Shown piece by piece: positions 36,711 through 48,995 of a DNA stretch of 64,000 bases. This stretch comes from Comamonadaceae bacterium 2FH (lineage in GTDB: Bacteria > Pseudomonadota > Gammaproteobacteria > Burkholderiales > Burkholderiaceae_C): NCBI GenBank assembly GCA_005503335.1, contig SCMQ01000005.1, positions 141,659-205,658 on the forward strand, in the 5' to 3' direction. The position numbers and the translations under genes are program-made. Under the pieces are notes generated by a model. It saw only the letters and a program-made list of their open reading frames with translations. It was not told where the DNA came from and searched no databases. Every line of letters begins with the position of its first letter. The first letter of the stretch is position 1.

Positions 36711-38696
36711 TCAAATCTGCGCCAAGCCAAGGCTCAGCAGGTAATCAAACGTCGAGTCGCAGAACTGTGGCAAACGGGTCGGATCGTTGCGGTCACCTTC
36801 TGGCACAACGATGACCATACCCTGCCGGGCACGAGTCAGCAGCACGCGGTAGGCATTCTTGAGATAGGTCTGACGTTCAGCTTTGTGAATATGTTGCCAG
36901 CGAGAGCCAACAAATGAGAAATGCTGCCAGCCATCCGGGCTGTGTCGGAAGTCGCCATCCCAAACGACGCATGCCCAGTCGAGTTCCAGCCCCTGCACAT
37001 GGAATTCGGTCGCGACATCCTCGAGGTAGTACGACGAGCGTACGTCGTCTTTGCCATCAAGAAACCAGTGAATGGGGTCTATGGGTGACCGGACGTCGAT
37101 GGCGTGCGGCTTGAGGCGCTGTGCCTGTGAAGACACGACGAGCCCATAACGTTCGCTACCTCTCGCCTGGGCTTTCAGCCAGGCTTTTGCCTGGCCCAGA
37201 TGGCGTGTTATCAGTATGGGAAAGCGCTTCGTCACTAGCTCCAACGATTGCCGCGCTTGCGCGATGTCACGGTCCAGCAGCTGCTTCACGAGCGCAGACA
37301 CATGCTCCGAACGGAAGGATCGCATAGACACGCGCAGGTGCAAATCGTCACTGAAATGCACGTTGCCATGACCTTGCACCGCTTCGAGGATTCGGCCCGC
37401 ACCGTATTCGTCATCGTGCAGACGCGGTGACATGTGGACATGCCAGTCCGGAAACGATCGCCGGAGGGCATCGATCCACTCTTCGATGCCCGCTTCGCCG
37501 GTATTGATCTCCTGACCGCCGCCAACAAGACAGATGACGACCGCCCAGTCTCGATGGCGGTCGAGGCAGGAAATCAAGAATTCCGGCTCAGATTGACTGA
37601 AGCCAGGGCGTTGCTTCTTGCGCTGCATGAACGCCGCGGTTTGCTCCAGGTTCCAGGCCCGCTGCGCTTCGTCAAAGATGGCGACATGCTCAATCGGTGG
37701 TCGTTCGAGATCGATTAGACAGTCATCTCGGAAATGATGGACGTTCTGAATGAACTGCTTGACACGGCTGAGCGCCTCGCCTTTCTTTAGCTTGCGTCCA
37801 CCTTCGGCCTCTCGACGCACACTGTCGCGGGCCAATGCCTCACGCAAGATATCAACCAAGGGACCATTGCCTGACAAGAACACGGAATACAGCGCGCTGT
37901 CTTTGTCCGTATGCTGGTTGGCGATGTTGAGTCCTACGAGGGTCTTCCCGGCGCCGGGTACTCCGGTGACTAGACAAAGGACTTTGTGCCGATTGATTTG
38001 TGACGACTCGATGATGCTGGAGATCGCATCGGATGTTTGGCTCAAATTGATGGCCGCGGCATCGCTGCGCGAGATGTCGGTGACGGCGTGGCCACCATAC
38101 AAGGCCATGGCTGCCTCGATGATGGTAGGTGTGGGGTGATACCCGCCGGTCTCCCACTGTGCGGGGGCAATCGCCGGACCGTCACAGAACTGCAGCGCCA
38201 GTTCTATGAGATCCCCGATCTGGCGCGGAGCGATGCACATTGGTCGCAGTACGCCGTCATCTTGCAGCGTGGTCTCCGGCAGTAGCGGTTGCTCGGTCGC
38301 ACGGGTGGCGATCAGTACAGGAACGACGGCTTTGTCGTGGGTGGTCTCGTGGAAGTTCTTCAGATCGATTGCGTAGTCCCAGACCTGATCAACGGCGTAG
38401 GACGGGAAGGTATCTTCGCCGACCTTAAATTCGAGCACAAAGAGCACATGTTCGATGAGCAGCACCACATCGATTCGCTTACCAAGGCGTGGGATGGCGT
38501 ACTCGAAATACACCTTGCCCCGTTGGACATAGGGGGCCAGGTTTATGTGAAGAAGGCGGATCTGTTCTGCCCACGCATCGCGCTGGGTTGCTTCGACAGC
38601 AAAGGTGCTCTTTGCTGTAAGCGCCCCGAGAATTTCGTTAGATGAGCGCCCGAGAAAATCAGTAATGGAATCGCTGTAGTACGCCCGGGCGGTCAT
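36711..38696 (-). CDS. DUF2075 helicase domain protein with N-terminal PD-(D/E)XK-like region
   Basis: A 661-residue protein. Residues about 60-100 read like a PD-(D/E)XK nuclease: RIDVVLL contains an Asp (76) and VLEFKVG an ExK (89-91). From about 235 the DUF2075 (Schlafen/UvrD-like) P-loop domain follows: [18 protein letters not shown] is Walker A (245-252), [12 protein letters not shown] is Walker B (D342, E343), and [11 protein letters not shown] near 620 is helicase motif VI. It should be an ATP-dependent DNA or RNA translocase coupled to a nuclease. It lies 5 bases after the phnA stop and is followed by an HNH endonuclease. DUF2075 proteins occur in prokaryotic defence islands; role here is inference. 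Confidence 0.85.
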   Translation of the reverse strand: MTARAYYSDSITDFLGRSSNEILGALTAKSTFAVEATQRDAWAEQIRLLHINLAPYVQRGKVYFEYAIPRLGKRIDVVLLIEHVLFVLEFKVGEDTFPSYAVDQVWDYAIDLKNFHETTHDKAVVPVLIATRATEQPLLPETTLQDDGVLRPMCIAPRQIGDLIELALQFCDGPAIAPAQWETGGYHPTPTIIEAAMALYGGHAVTDISRSDAAAINLSQTSDAISSIIESSQINRHKVLCLVTGVPGAGKTLVGLNIANQHTDKDSALYSVFLSGNGPLVDILREALARDSVRREAEGGRKLKKGEALSRVKQFIQNVHHFRDDCLIDLERPPIEHVAIFDEAQRAWNLEQTAAFMQRKKQRPGFSQSEPEFLISCLDRHRDWAVVICLVGGGQEINTGEAGIEEWIDALRRSFPDWHVHMSPRLHDDEYGAGRILEAVQGHGNVHFSDDLHLRVSMRSFRSEHVSALVKQLLDRDIAQARQSLELVTKRFPILITRHLGQAKAWLKAQARGSERYGLVVSSQAQRLKPHAIDVRSPIDPIHWFLDGKDDVRSSYYLEDVATEFHVQGLELDWACVVWDGDFRHSPDGWQHFSFVGSRWQHIHKAERQTYLKNAYRVLLTRARQGMVIVVPEGDRNDPTRLPQFCDSTFDYLLSLGLAQI

Positions 38697-38701
38697 GGAC
38701 G

Positions 38702-39061
38702 TCAGGCCTTCTTCAGGAACTCCGATTTGAGGAGCATGCTGCCAAGGTCGGTCTTACAGTCGACGTTGTGGCCATCGGCGCCGTCCACCAGCCGGATGCT
38801 CTTGATCTTGGTGCCCTTCTTCAGCACCGAGGACGAGCCCTTGACCTTCAGGTCTTTCACCAAGATCACGGTGTCGCCATCGGCAAGCGAATTGCCGTTG
38901 GCGTCGCGCACGACGAAGTCTGAGGCGTCATCGTCCTCTGCAGCAGCCTCGACCATCGGCCATTCGAAGCAGCAATCCGGACAGATGTAGTTGTCGCTGT
39001 CGACGTAGGTGTTCTCAAGCCCGCATTGCGGGCAGGCCGGCAAAGTGTTGGGTGTCGACAT
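38702..39061 (-). CDS. yjdM: PhnA/YjdM family zinc-ribbon protein, copy 2
   Basis: The 119-residue protein has the full family layout. An N-terminal zinc ribbon is formed by ACPQCG and [11 protein letters not shown] with four cysteines, followed by [38 protein letters not shown] and [14 protein letters not shown] 39061 is chosen because [13 protein letters not shown] is the conserved start. Another ATG at 39067 overlaps the gyrB stop, so gyrB and this gene may be translationally coupled. It shares its C-terminal half with copy 1 at 31191-31523, but the genes have diverged. The island of toxin and nuclease genes lies between the two copies. Confidence 0.9.
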   Translation of the reverse strand: MSTPNTLPACPQCGLENTYVDSDNYICPDCCFEWPMVEAAAEDDDASDFVVRDANGNSLADGDTVILVKDLKVKGSSSVLKKGTKIKSIRLVDGADGHNVDCKTDLGSMLLKSEFLKKA

Positions 39062-39066
39062 TCCCA

Positions 39067-41751
<2,685 letters not shown>

Positions 41752-42870
41752 TCAGATGCGCATCGGCATGACGACGTACTTGAACGTCGCGTTTTCCGGA
41801 ATCGTGACCAGCGCCGAGCTGTTGGCGTCCTGCAGGTCGATCTTCACCATGTCCTGGTCCATGTTGGCCAGGGCGTCGATCAGGTAGCTCACGTTGAAGC
41901 CGATTTCTATGCTGTCGCCGCCGTAGTCGATGTCGAGCTCGTCCACGGCCTCTTCCTGCTCGGCGTTGTTGGAGGCCACGCGCAGGGTGCCGGGCTCGAC
42001 GTTCAGGCGCACGCCCTTGAACTTCTCGCTGGTCAGGATGGCGGTGCGCTGCAGGCTGGCCAGCAGCGGTTGGCGGCCCAGGGTCACGCTGTTCTTGTGG
42101 TGGCGCGGGATCACGCGGTTGTAGTCGGGGAACTTGCCCTCCACCAGCTTGCTCACGAACTCCATGCCGCCGAAGCTGAACTTGGCCTGGTTGCTGGCGA
42201 ACTGCATCTCGATGTGGGGCTGGTTCTCGCCGCCGGCGTCGGACAGCAGGCGCTGCAGCTCCAGCACGGTCTTGCGCGGCAGGATCACCTCCTGCTTGGG
42301 CACTTCCACGTCCAGCGTGGCCGAGGCGTAGGCCAGGCGGTGGCCGTCGGTGGCCACCAGCGACAGCTGCTTGCCCTCGGCCACGAACAGGATGCCGTTG
42401 AGGTAGTAGCGGATGTCGTGCACCGCCATGGCGAACGAGACCTGGCCCAGCAGGTCCTTGAGCGTCTTCTGCGGCACGCTGAAGGCGGGGCCGAAGCTGG
42501 CCGCCTCCTGCACCAGGGGGAAGTCTTCGGCCGGCAGGGTCTGCAGCGTGAACTTGCTCTTGCCGCCCTTGAGGATCAGCTTGGCCTGGTTGGATTCCAG
42601 GCTCACGGTCTGGTCGGCCGGCATGGTGCGCAGGATGTCGATCAGCTTGCGCGCGCCCACCGTGGTGGTGAAGCTGCCGGCGTCGCCGTCGAGCTCGGCC
42701 GTGGTGCGGATCTGGATTTCGAGGTCGCTGGTCGTCAGCTGCACGCTGGATCCGGTCTTGCGGATCAGCAGGTTGGCCAGGATGGGCAGCGTGTGGCGCC
42801 GCTCCACGATGCCGGACACGGATTGCAGCACCGCGAGCAGCTTGTCTTGTGTTGCCTTCAGGACGATCAT
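41752..42870 (-). CDS. dnaN: DNA polymerase III beta subunit (sliding clamp)
   Basis: The 372-residue protein has the length and three-domain repeat of DnaN. Its N-terminus [20 protein letters not shown] is the first helix-strand, and the C-terminus ends in YVVMPMRI, the conserved close of bacterial clamps. It forms the ring that holds DNA polymerase III on DNA. The gene follows dnaA in the same direction with 81 bases between, the standard order. DnaA autoregulation probably covers both genes, because DnaA boxes lie upstream of dnaA. Confidence 0.98.
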   Translation of the reverse strand: MIVLKATQDKLLAVLQSVSGIVERRHTLPILANLLIRKTGSSVQLTTSDLEIQIRTTAELDGDAGSFTTTVGARKLIDILRTMPADQTVSLESNQAKLILKGGKSKFTLQTLPAEDFPLVQEAASFGPAFSVPQKTLKDLLGQVSFAMAVHDIRYYLNGILFVAEGKQLSLVATDGHRLAYASATLDVEVPKQEVILPRKTVLELQRLLSDAGGENQPHIEMQFASNQAKFSFGGMEFVSKLVEGKFPDYNRVIPRHHKNSVTLGRQPLLASLQRTAILTSEKFKGVRLNVEPGTLRVASNNAEQEEAVDELDIDYGGDSIEIGFNVSYLIDALANMDQDMVKIDLQDANSSALVTIPENATFKYVVMPMRI

Positions 42871-42951
42871 GTCAACCTCGGTTGGGGTGGTTTCTGGTTC
42901 TGGTTACAAGGCGCCCTCCGGCGGCCCAATCCGCCATTTTCGCCTTTTTCA

Positions 42952-44364
42952 TCAGCCCTTGAGCGTCTGCTCCAGCACGTGCAGCTGCTGGTTCAGCTCG
43001 GTCAGCTGCTGGCGCTCGGCGGAGATCTTGCGCACCGCGTGCAGCACCGTCGTGTGGTCGCGCCCGCCGAACAGCTCGCCGATCTCGGGCAGGCTCTTTT
43101 GCGTCAGCTCCTTGGCCAGGTACATGGCGATCTGGCGCGGCCGCGCGATGCTGGCCGGGCGCTTCTTGGAGTACATGTCGGCGACCTTGATCTTGTAGTA
43201 GTCGGCCACCGTCTTCTGGATGTTCTCCACGCTGATCTGCCGGTTCTGGATCGACAGCAGGTCGCGCAGCGCCTCGCGTGCCAGCTGGATCGAGATTTCC
43301 TTCTGGTTGAAGCGCGAATAGGCCAGGATCTTGCGCAGCGCGCCCTCGAGCTCGCGCACGTTGGAGCGCACGTTCTTGGCGACGAAGAAGGCCACTTCCT
43401 CGGGCATCTCGGCGCCCTCGGCGCGCGCCTTGTTGATCAGGATGGCCACGCGCATCTCGAGCTCGGGCGGCTCGATCGCCACCGTGAGGCCCGAGTCGAA
43501 GCGCGAGACCAGGCGCTCGTGGATGTCGGCCAGGCCCTTGGGGTAGGTGTCGCTGGTCATCACGATGTGCGACTTCTTGGCCAGCAGCGCCTCGAAGGCG
43601 TTGAAGAACTCCTCCTGGGTGCGGTCCTTGTTGGCGAAGAACTGCACGTCGTCGATCAGCAGCAGGTCCAGCGAGTGGTAGCGCTCCTTGAACTCGTCGA
43701 AAGTCTTGCGCTGGTAGGCCTTGACCACATCCGACACGAACTGCTCGGCGTGGATGTAGAGAACTTTGGCGTCGGGGCGGTCGGCCAGCAGCTTGTTGCC
43801 GACCGCGTGCACCAGGTGGGTCTTGCCCAGGCCCACGCCGCCGTAGATGAACAGCGGGTTGTAGAGCTGGCCCGGCATGCCGGCCACGTGCATGGCGGCG
43901 GCGCGCGCCATGCGGTTGGCCGTGCCCTCGACCAGGGTGTCGAAGGTCAGGGCCGTGTTGAGCCGGCTCTTGAAGCCGTTGGCCACCGGTTCGGTGTCGG
44001 GCTCGGCCGCTTCGGTGGGCGCTTCGAAGCTCGGCGGGCGCGGCGCGGCATAAGTCTTGACGGGGCCCTCACGCGGAGTGAGGGCTAACTCAAGTTGCAC
44101 CGGCTGGCCGTAGAGCTTTTCCAGCAGGCCGGCGATGCGCCCGGCGTACTGGGCACGCACCCAGTCCAGCTTGAAGCGGTTGGCGACGAAAACGGTGACC
44201 TTGGAGAAGTCTTCGGTGACCTGGGCCGTCAGCGGCTTGATCCAGGTGTTGAACTGCTGCTCGGGCAGCTCCTGCGCGAGCTGGTCGACGCAGGCCTGCC
44301 ACAGGCTTTGTCCCGCGCCGGCGGCCGCTGAGGCTGCCGGGCTGGCATGGAATCCATCGGACAT
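42952..44364 (-). CDS. dnaA: Chromosomal replication initiator protein DnaA
   Basis: A 470-residue DnaA. Domain I (about 10-90) has [20 protein letters not shown], domain II is a short Pro/Ala/Glu linker, domain III is the AAA+ core with [19 protein letters not shown] (Walker A) and [15 protein letters not shown] (Walker B), and domain IV ends in [15 protein letters not shown], the DnaA box-recognition signature. It opens the origin for replication. The start, at 44364, lies next to the origin region; TGTGGATAT is 17 bases upstream. Confidence 0.98.
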   Translation of the reverse strand: MSDGFHASPAASAAAGAGQSLWQACVDQLAQELPEQQFNTWIKPLTAQVTEDFSKVTVFVANRFKLDWVRAQYAGRIAGLLEKLYGQPVQLELALTPREGPVKTYAAPRPPSFEAPTEAAEPDTEPVANGFKSRLNTALTFDTLVEGTANRMARAAAMHVAGMPGQLYNPLFIYGGVGLGKTHLVHAVGNKLLADRPDAKVLYIHAEQFVSDVVKAYQRKTFDEFKERYHSLDLLLIDDVQFFANKDRTQEEFFNAFEALLAKKSHIVMTSDTYPKGLADIHERLVSRFDSGLTVAIEPPELEMRVAILINKARAEGAEMPEEVAFFVAKNVRSNVRELEGALRKILAYSRFNQKEISIQLAREALRDLLSIQNRQISVENIQKTVADYYKIKVADMYSKKRPASIARPRQIAMYLAKELTQKSLPEIGELFGGRDHTTVLHAVRKISAERQQLTELNQQLHVLEQTLKG

Positions 44365-44380
44365 TATGGTTATAGGCTTC

Positions 44381-44389
44381 TGTGGATAT
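44381..44389 (-). promoter_or_regulatory. DnaA box, TGTGGATAT
   Basis: TGTGGATAT differs from the reverse complement of the consensus DnaA box (TGTGGATAA) by one base. It lies 17 bases upstream of dnaA and could serve in initiation or autoregulation. Confidence 0.6.
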
Positions 44390-44429
44390 TTCGAATGTAC
44401 GCGACCGGCGATTCTAAATTATCAAGAAT

Positions 44430-44438
44430 TTATCCACA
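44430..44438 (+). promoter_or_regulatory. DnaA box, TTATCCACA
   Basis: TTATCCACA is an exact consensus DnaA box, 66 bases upstream of dnaA and directly after an AT-rich stretch that could be the unwinding element. Confidence 0.75.
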
Positions 44439-44507
44439 CGGGAAAGGGTGGCCGGCGCCGATGTGGCGCCTGCGCCGCGCCGAGGCCCCCAGCATTGCCG
44501 AGGCGGC

Positions 44508-44557
44508 GAAAATTTGTGATAATCGCGGGTTTCCCGAGAAATCCGGGACAAATTTTC
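44508..44557. repeat. Inverted repeat element in origin region
   Basis: GAAAATTTGT and ACAAATTTTC form perfect 10-base arms separated by 30 bases that hold CGGGTTTCCCG- and CCCGAGAAATCCGGG-type small dyads. The AT-rich arms stand out from the GC-rich flanks. It is about 140 bases before rpmH and may be an operator, a second unwinding site or a binding site for an origin regulator. Function unknown. Confidence 0.55.
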
Positions 44558-44692
44558 CTGGGCAGTCGGCCCAGGGCATGGGGGTAGAGGGCCGAGGGCT
44601 GCTACCGGCTTCGTCCAGAAGGGCCTAGCCAGAGCAGAGCAGGGCCATCATGCCGCCATAGAACCCGTCGTACCCCCAGAGGAACCTAGATC

Positions 44693-44827
44693 ATGAAACG
44701 CACTTACCAGCCCTCCAAGACGCGCCGCGCCCGTACCCACGGCTTCCTGGTCCGCATGAAGACCCGCGGCGGCCGTGCCGTCATCAACGCGCGTCGCGCC
44801 AAGGGCCGCAAGCGTCTGGCCGTCTGA
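44693..44827 (+). CDS. rpmH: 50S ribosomal protein L34
   Basis: A 44-residue protein with the exact L34 pattern: [18 protein letters not shown], then an Arg/Lys-rich helix ending KGRKRLAV. It binds 23S rRNA as part of the large subunit. AGAGGAA lies upstream of the ATG. It heads the rpmH-rnpA-yidD-yidC-mnmE block that runs away from dnaA, as in most bacteria. Confidence 0.98.
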   Translation: MKRTYQPSKTRRARTHGFLVRMKTRGGRAVINARRAKGRKRLAV

Positions 44828-44882
44828 GTCCGCACCTGCGGACTCCGGCGGGCCTTGTGCCTTGTCTGCGCAGGGCGGTACC

Positions 44883-45317
44883 GTGCAGCGGCTGAAAACG
44901 CGTTCGCAGTTCCAGGCGGTCATGGCCGGCGGCACGGTGTCACGCACCGCGCACTTCGTCCTGCACCGCGCGGCGCTGAACGCATCGCCTCCCGCCAGCG
45001 AAACGCCTTCAGGGCCTGGGTCGCATCGACCGCAGGCCCTGTTTGTCGTTCAAGATGTCTGGCTGGGGGCCCTGGTGCCCAAGCGCTGGGCGCGCCGCGC
45101 CGTGACGCGCAACACCATCAAGCGCCAGATCTACGCCGTGAGCGCGGCCTTCGCCTCGCGCCTGCCGCTGGCCGCCCATGTGGTGCGGCTGCGCGCGGGC
45201 TTCGACCGCGCCGAGTTCGTCAGCGCCAAGTCCGAGCCGCTCAAGCGCGCGGTGCGCGGCGAGCTCGAGCAGCTGTTCGCCCGCGCCGCGCGGCCGGCCG
45301 CCGGGGTGGCCCCATGA
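44883..45317 (+). CDS. rnpA: Ribonuclease P protein component
   Basis: The 144-residue protein starts at GTG 44883, where AGGGCGG gives a ribosome site. LKTRSQFQAVMAG is the usual N-terminal helix, and the signature RRAVTRNTIKRQIY (RNxxKR) lies near residue 70. It assists the RNase P RNA in cutting tRNA 5' ends. The gene is 55 bases after rpmH, and its stop overlaps the yidD start. A small internal extension near residues 28-48 is Pro/Ser-rich. Confidence 0.93.
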   Translation: MQRLKTRSQFQAVMAGGTVSRTAHFVLHRAALNASPPASETPSGPGSHRPQALFVVQDVWLGALVPKRWARRAVTRNTIKRQIYAVSAAFASRLPLAAHVVRLRAGFDRAEFVSAKSEPLKRAVRGELEQLFARAARPAAGVAP

Positions 45318-45586
45318 TCGCACGCCTGCTGGCCGGCCTGGTGCGCGGCTACCGCCTGCTGCTGAGCCCCTGGCTGGGTTCGGACTGCCGCTTCGAGCCC
45401 ACCTGCTCGGTCTATGCGCTCGAAGCGCTCGAGCGCCATGGCGCCGCGGCCGGCAGCTACCTGACGCTGCGCCGCCTGGCGCGCTGCCAGCCCTGGTGCG
45501 CCGGTGGCTGCGACCCGGTGCCCGAGCATCCGCCCAGGCTGTTGAGCCGGCTGCTTTCCCCCACCTTCCAGAAGAAGTCTTCATGA
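45314..45586 (+). CDS. yidD: Membrane protein insertion efficiency factor YidD
   Basis: A 90-residue YidD. GYRLLLSPWLGSDCRFEPTC and LARCQPWCAGGCDPVPE hold the conserved cysteines and the PTCS signature. It starts four bases before the rnpA stop and overlaps yidC by four bases as well, so the three genes are translationally coupled. YidD sits at the inner membrane and helps YidC insert membrane proteins. Confidence 0.95.
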   Translation: MIARLLAGLVRGYRLLLSPWLGSDCRFEPTCSVYALEALERHGAAAGSYLTLRRLARCQPWCAGGCDPVPEHPPRLLSRLLSPTFQKKSS

Positions 45587-47286
45587 ACGATATCCGCCGC
45601 ACCATCCTGTGGGTGATTTTTGGTTTCTCCATGGTTCTGCTGTGGGACCAGTGGCAGGTCTACAACGGGCACAAGGCGACCTTTTTCCCCTCGCCCACCC
45701 CGCCGGCCGTGACGGCCGCGGCCCCCGGCGGCGCCGCTTCCGCGCCGGCCGGCGCGGCCAGCGTGCCCTCTGCCGCTACCACCTCGCCGCTGGCCCAGGT
45801 GCCGGCCACCACAGCCACCGCCACCACGCCCGCCCCGGCGATCCCGCGCGAGCGCATAGCGGTCAGCACCGACGTGCTCAAGCTGAGCTTCGACACCGAG
45901 GGCGGCTCGCTGGTGCGCGCCGAGTTCGTGCGCCACAACGACCTGGCCGACCGCAGCAAGCCCTTCGTGCTGCTGGACGAGAGCCAGGAGCGCGTCTACC
46001 TGGCCCAGACCGGCCTGATCGGCGGTGCCTTCCCCACGCACAAGACGCCCATGAAGTTCAGCGGCGAGCGCGCGCTCAAGGACGGCAGCGACGAGCTCAG
46101 CGTGAAGTTCGAGTCGGCCGACCTGGGCGGCGTCAAGCTGGTCAAGACCTACAGCCTCAAGCGCGGCAGCTACGCCATGGCCGTGCGCCACGAGGTGGTG
46201 AACACCGGCGCGGCCCCCGTGTCGCCGCAGCTCTACCTGCAGCTGGTGCGCGACGGCAACAAGCCGGCCGGCGAGTCCTCGTTCTACTCCACCTTCACCG
46301 GCCCGGCCATCTACACCGACGCCAAGAAATACCACAAGGTCGAGTTCAGCGACATCGAGAAGAACAAGGCCGAGATCGACAAGAGCTCGCCCAACGGCTA
46401 TGTGGCCATGGTGCAGCATTACTTCGCCAGCGCCTGGCTGCTGGGCGACGGCGTGCAGCGCGAGAACTTCCTGCGCAAGGTGGACAACAACCTTTACGCC
46501 GCCGGCATGATCACGCCGCTGGCCGAGATCGCCCCGGGCCAGTCCAAGGCCGTCGAGGCGAAGCTGTTCGTCGGTCCGCAGGAAGAGAAGATGCTGGAGT
46601 CGCTGGCGCCGGGCCTGGAGCTGGTCAAGGACTACGGCTGGCTGACCATCCTGGCCAAGCCGCTGTACTGGCTGCTGGACAAGCTCTACGGCCTGCTGCA
46701 CAACTGGGGCTGGGCCATCGTGGCGCTGGTGGTGCTGCTCAAGATCGCCTTCTACTGGCTCAACGCCAAGGCCTACGCCAGCATGGCCAAGATGAAGGCC
46801 ATCAACCCGCGCATCATGGAGATGCGCGAGCGCCTGAAGGACAAGCCGCAGCAGATGCAGCAGGAGATGATGCGCATCTACCGCGAGGAGAAGGTCAACC
46901 CCATGGGCGGGTGCTTTCCCATCGTGATCCAGATTCCGGTGTTCATCGCGCTCTACTGGGTGCTGCTGTCCAGCGTCGAGATGCGCAACGCGCCCTGGAT
47001 AGGCTGGGTGCGCGACCTGTCCGCGCCCGATCCCTTCTTCATCCTGCCCCTGGTCATGACCCTGACCACCCTGCTGCAGACTGCGCTGAACCCGGCCCCG
47101 CCCGACCCCATGCAGGCCAAGATGATGTGGATCATGCCGCTGGTGTTCAGCGTGATGTTCTTCTTCTTCCCGGCCGGCCTGGTGCTGTACTGGCTGACCA
47201 ACAACATCCTGTCGATCGCCCAGCAGTGGCTGATCAACACGCGCATGGGCGTGCCGCCGCAGTTCAACCTGCCGAAGTTCAAGTAA
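45583..47286 (+). CDS. yidC: Membrane protein insertase YidC
   Basis: A 567-residue YidC of the Gram-negative type. The N-terminal anchor ILWVIFGFSMVLLWDQW is followed by an Ala/Pro/Thr-rich periplasmic linker and the large periplasmic beta domain (about 95-340). The core five-helix insertase follows: AIVALVVLLKIAFYWLNAK, the cytoplasmic hairpin with MREEKVNPMGGCFPIVIQIP-type sequence (EEKVNPMGGCFPIVIQIPVF), and the end FPAGLVLYWLTNNILSIAQQ. It inserts inner-membrane proteins with or without Sec. Confidence 0.97.
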   Translation: MNDIRRTILWVIFGFSMVLLWDQWQVYNGHKATFFPSPTPPAVTAAAPGGAASAPAGAASVPSAATTSPLAQVPATTATATTPAPAIPRERIAVSTDVLKLSFDTEGGSLVRAEFVRHNDLADRSKPFVLLDESQERVYLAQTGLIGGAFPTHKTPMKFSGERALKDGSDELSVKFESADLGGVKLVKTYSLKRGSYAMAVRHEVVNTGAAPVSPQLYLQLVRDGNKPAGESSFYSTFTGPAIYTDAKKYHKVEFSDIEKNKAEIDKSSPNGYVAMVQHYFASAWLLGDGVQRENFLRKVDNNLYAAGMITPLAEIAPGQSKAVEAKLFVGPQEEKMLESLAPGLELVKDYGWLTILAKPLYWLLDKLYGLLHNWGWAIVALVVLLKIAFYWLNAKAYASMAKMKAINPRIMEMRERLKDKPQQMQQEMMRIYREEKVNPMGGCFPIVIQIPVFIALYWVLLSSVEMRNAPWIGWVRDLSAPDPFFILPLVMTLTTLLQTALNPAPPDPMQAKMMWIMPLVFSVMFFFFPAGLVLYWLTNNILSIAQQWLINTRMGVPPQFNLPKFK

Positions 47287-47291
47287 ACCCG

Positions 47292-47310
47292 GGGCCGCTT
47301 CGAGCGGCCC
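47292..47310 (+). terminator. Hairpin between yidC and mnmE
   Basis: GGGCCGCT and AGCGGCCC form an 8-base stem with a three-base loop just after the yidC stop. It is followed by TTGTCTTTG, which is only weakly T-rich, so it may act as a partial terminator or attenuator between yidC and mnmE. Confidence 0.5.
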
Positions 47311-47325
47311 TTGTCTTTGCACCCC

Positions 47326-48756
47326 ATGCTGGCCCGCCACCATGACCCCATCGCCGCCATCGCCACCGCCCCCGGGCGCGGCGCGGTGGGCATCGTGCGC
47401 GTCTCGGGCAAGGACATCTCGGCCATCGTCCAGGCGGTCTGCGGCCGCGCGCTCAAGCCCCGCGAGGCCAGCTACCTGGCGTTCCGCGACGCCGACGGCT
47501 CGACGATCGACCAGGGCCTGGCGATCCACTTTCCGGCCCCGCATTCCTACACCGGCGAGGACGTGCTGGAGCTGCAGGCGCACGGCGGCCCCGTGGTGCT
47601 GCAGCTGCTGCTGGCGCGCTGCCTGGCGGCGGGCGCCGAGGCCGATGCCGCCAGCGGCCGGCCGCGCCTGGCGGGCCTGCAGGGCCTGCGCCTGGCCCAG
47701 CCCGGCGAGTTCAGCGAGCGCGCCTTCCTCAACGGCAAGATCGACCTGGCCCAGGCCGAGGCCATCGCCGACCTGATCGACGCCAGCACCGAGGCCGCGG
47801 CGCGCAGCGCCAGCCGCTCGCTGTCGGGCGAGTTCTCGCGCGAGATCCATGGGCTGCGCGACGCCCTGGTCCACCTGCGCATGCTGGTCGAGGCCACGCT
47901 GGACTTCCCCGAGGAGGAGATCGACTTCCTGCAGCAGGCCGACGCCCGGGGCCAGCTGGCGCGGCTGCAGGACCGCCTGGCCCAGGTCATGGCGCGCGCG
48001 CGCCAGGGTGCGCTGCTGCGCGAGGGCATCAAGGTGGTGATCGCGGGCCAGCCCAACGCCGGCAAGAGCTCGCTGCTCAACGCCCTGGCCGGCGCCGAGC
48101 TCGCCATCGTCACGGCTATCGCCGGCACCACGCGCGACGTGGTGCAGCAGACCATACAGATAGCGGGCGTGCCGCTGCACGTGATCGACACGGCCGGCCT
48201 GCGCGAAAGCGGCCTGCCCGAGGTCGACGAGGTCGAGAAGATAGGCATCGCGCGCGCCTGGGGCCAGATCGAGGCGGCCGACGCCGTGCTGTTCCTGCAC
48301 GACCTCACGCGCAGCAGCCTGCCCGACTACCGCGCGGCCGACGAAGCCATCGCGCGCACCCTGGCCGAGAAGCTGCCGGCGCGCGTGCCGGTGCTCGACT
48401 GCTGGAACAAGCACGACGCCGCGCCCGGTGCCGCCGTGCCGCTCGGCGGCCTGACCCTCTCGGCGCGCACCGGCGAGGGCCTTGAGGCGCTGCGCCAGCG
48501 CCTGCTGGCCCTGGCCGGCTGGCAGTCGGCCGCCGAGGGCCTGTTCATCGCGCGCGAGCGCCATGTCCAGGCCCTGCGCCGCGTGGCCGAGCACCTGGAC
48601 CTGGCCGCAGCCCACTTGGCGGCCCAGGCCGCCGCGCTGGACCTGCTGGCCGAGGAGCTGCGCCTGGCCCAGAACGCCCTGGGCGACATCACCGGCGAGT
48701 TCACGTCGGACGACCTGCTGGGCGTGATTTTTTCGCAGTTCTGCATAGGGAAGTAG
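47326..48756 (+). CDS. mnmE: tRNA uridine-5-carboxymethylaminomethyl(34) synthesis GTPase MnmE
   Basis: A 476-residue MnmE from ATG 47326; a TTG at 47311 lies directly after the hairpin. [20 protein letters not shown] is the N-terminal folate-binding domain. The helical domain leads to the GTPase, inserted at about 215-380, with [18 protein letters not shown] (G1), [11 protein letters not shown] (G2), DTAGLRE (G3) and NKHD (G4). The C-terminus ends FCIGK, with the conserved cysteine. With MnmG it modifies wobble uridines of tRNA. It closes the conserved origin block. Confidence 0.97.
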   Translation: MLARHHDPIAAIATAPGRGAVGIVRVSGKDISAIVQAVCGRALKPREASYLAFRDADGSTIDQGLAIHFPAPHSYTGEDVLELQAHGGPVVLQLLLARCLAAGAEADAASGRPRLAGLQGLRLAQPGEFSERAFLNGKIDLAQAEAIADLIDASTEAAARSASRSLSGEFSREIHGLRDALVHLRMLVEATLDFPEEEIDFLQQADARGQLARLQDRLAQVMARARQGALLREGIKVVIAGQPNAGKSSLLNALAGAELAIVTAIAGTTRDVVQQTIQIAGVPLHVIDTAGLRESGLPEVDEVEKIGIARAWGQIEAADAVLFLHDLTRSSLPDYRAADEAIARTLAEKLPARVPVLDCWNKHDAAPGAAVPLGGLTLSARTGEGLEALRQRLLALAGWQSAAEGLFIARERHVQALRRVAEHLDLAAAHLAAQAAALDLLAEELRLAQNALGDITGEFTSDDLLGVIFSQFCIGK

Positions 48757-48995
48757 CCCGACTTCCAAGAACGTCTAGTGCCCATTCTTGAATGGCGCGG
48801 CGTTCGACGAAAAGGTTTGTGGTCGTCTGGAGGCCTCCGAGCCTGGCCCGAGCGAGCTTCCCTGTGAACGGTGCCCACTCAAGGACATATGCTTCATGTG
48901 CTGCATTTATTTCACTTGCATCCTATACTTGGATTCCGAGCTTGGAAAACATAAGCCGCGGTGCACATGTAGCACTGACGAGCAAGGAGAGAGCA
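48757..48995 (+). other. Gap before HTH/PIN module
   Basis: Between mnmE and the HTH gene, 239 bases show lower GC than mnmE. Several short frames open here, including a cysteine-rich one from 48788 that I regard as non-coding. A promoter for the module is likely: TTGCAT and TATACT lie close together at about 48917-48931, and AAGGAGA precedes the HTH start. No repeats or att-like duplications were seen. Confidence 0.4.

Larger units (their letters stand above)
44365..44692. other. oriC-type intergenic region between dnaA and rpmH
   Basis: The 328-base region is divergent between dnaA and rpmH. It contains two DnaA boxes, TGTGGATAT at 44381-44389 (minus-type, one mismatch) and the consensus TTATCCACA at 44430-44438, with an AT-rich stretch between them (ATTCTAAATTATCAAGAATT). 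A third element, a 48-base inverted repeat, follows at 44508. Only two boxes are clear, so full origin function is probable by position, not proven. A promoter for rpmH must also lie here. Confidence 0.65.

Noticed and set aside
45457..48768. Long minus-strand frame opposite yidC and mnmE
   Set aside because: The conserved genes on the plus strand explain the DNA. The opposite frame is Gly/Gln/His-rich without any domain.
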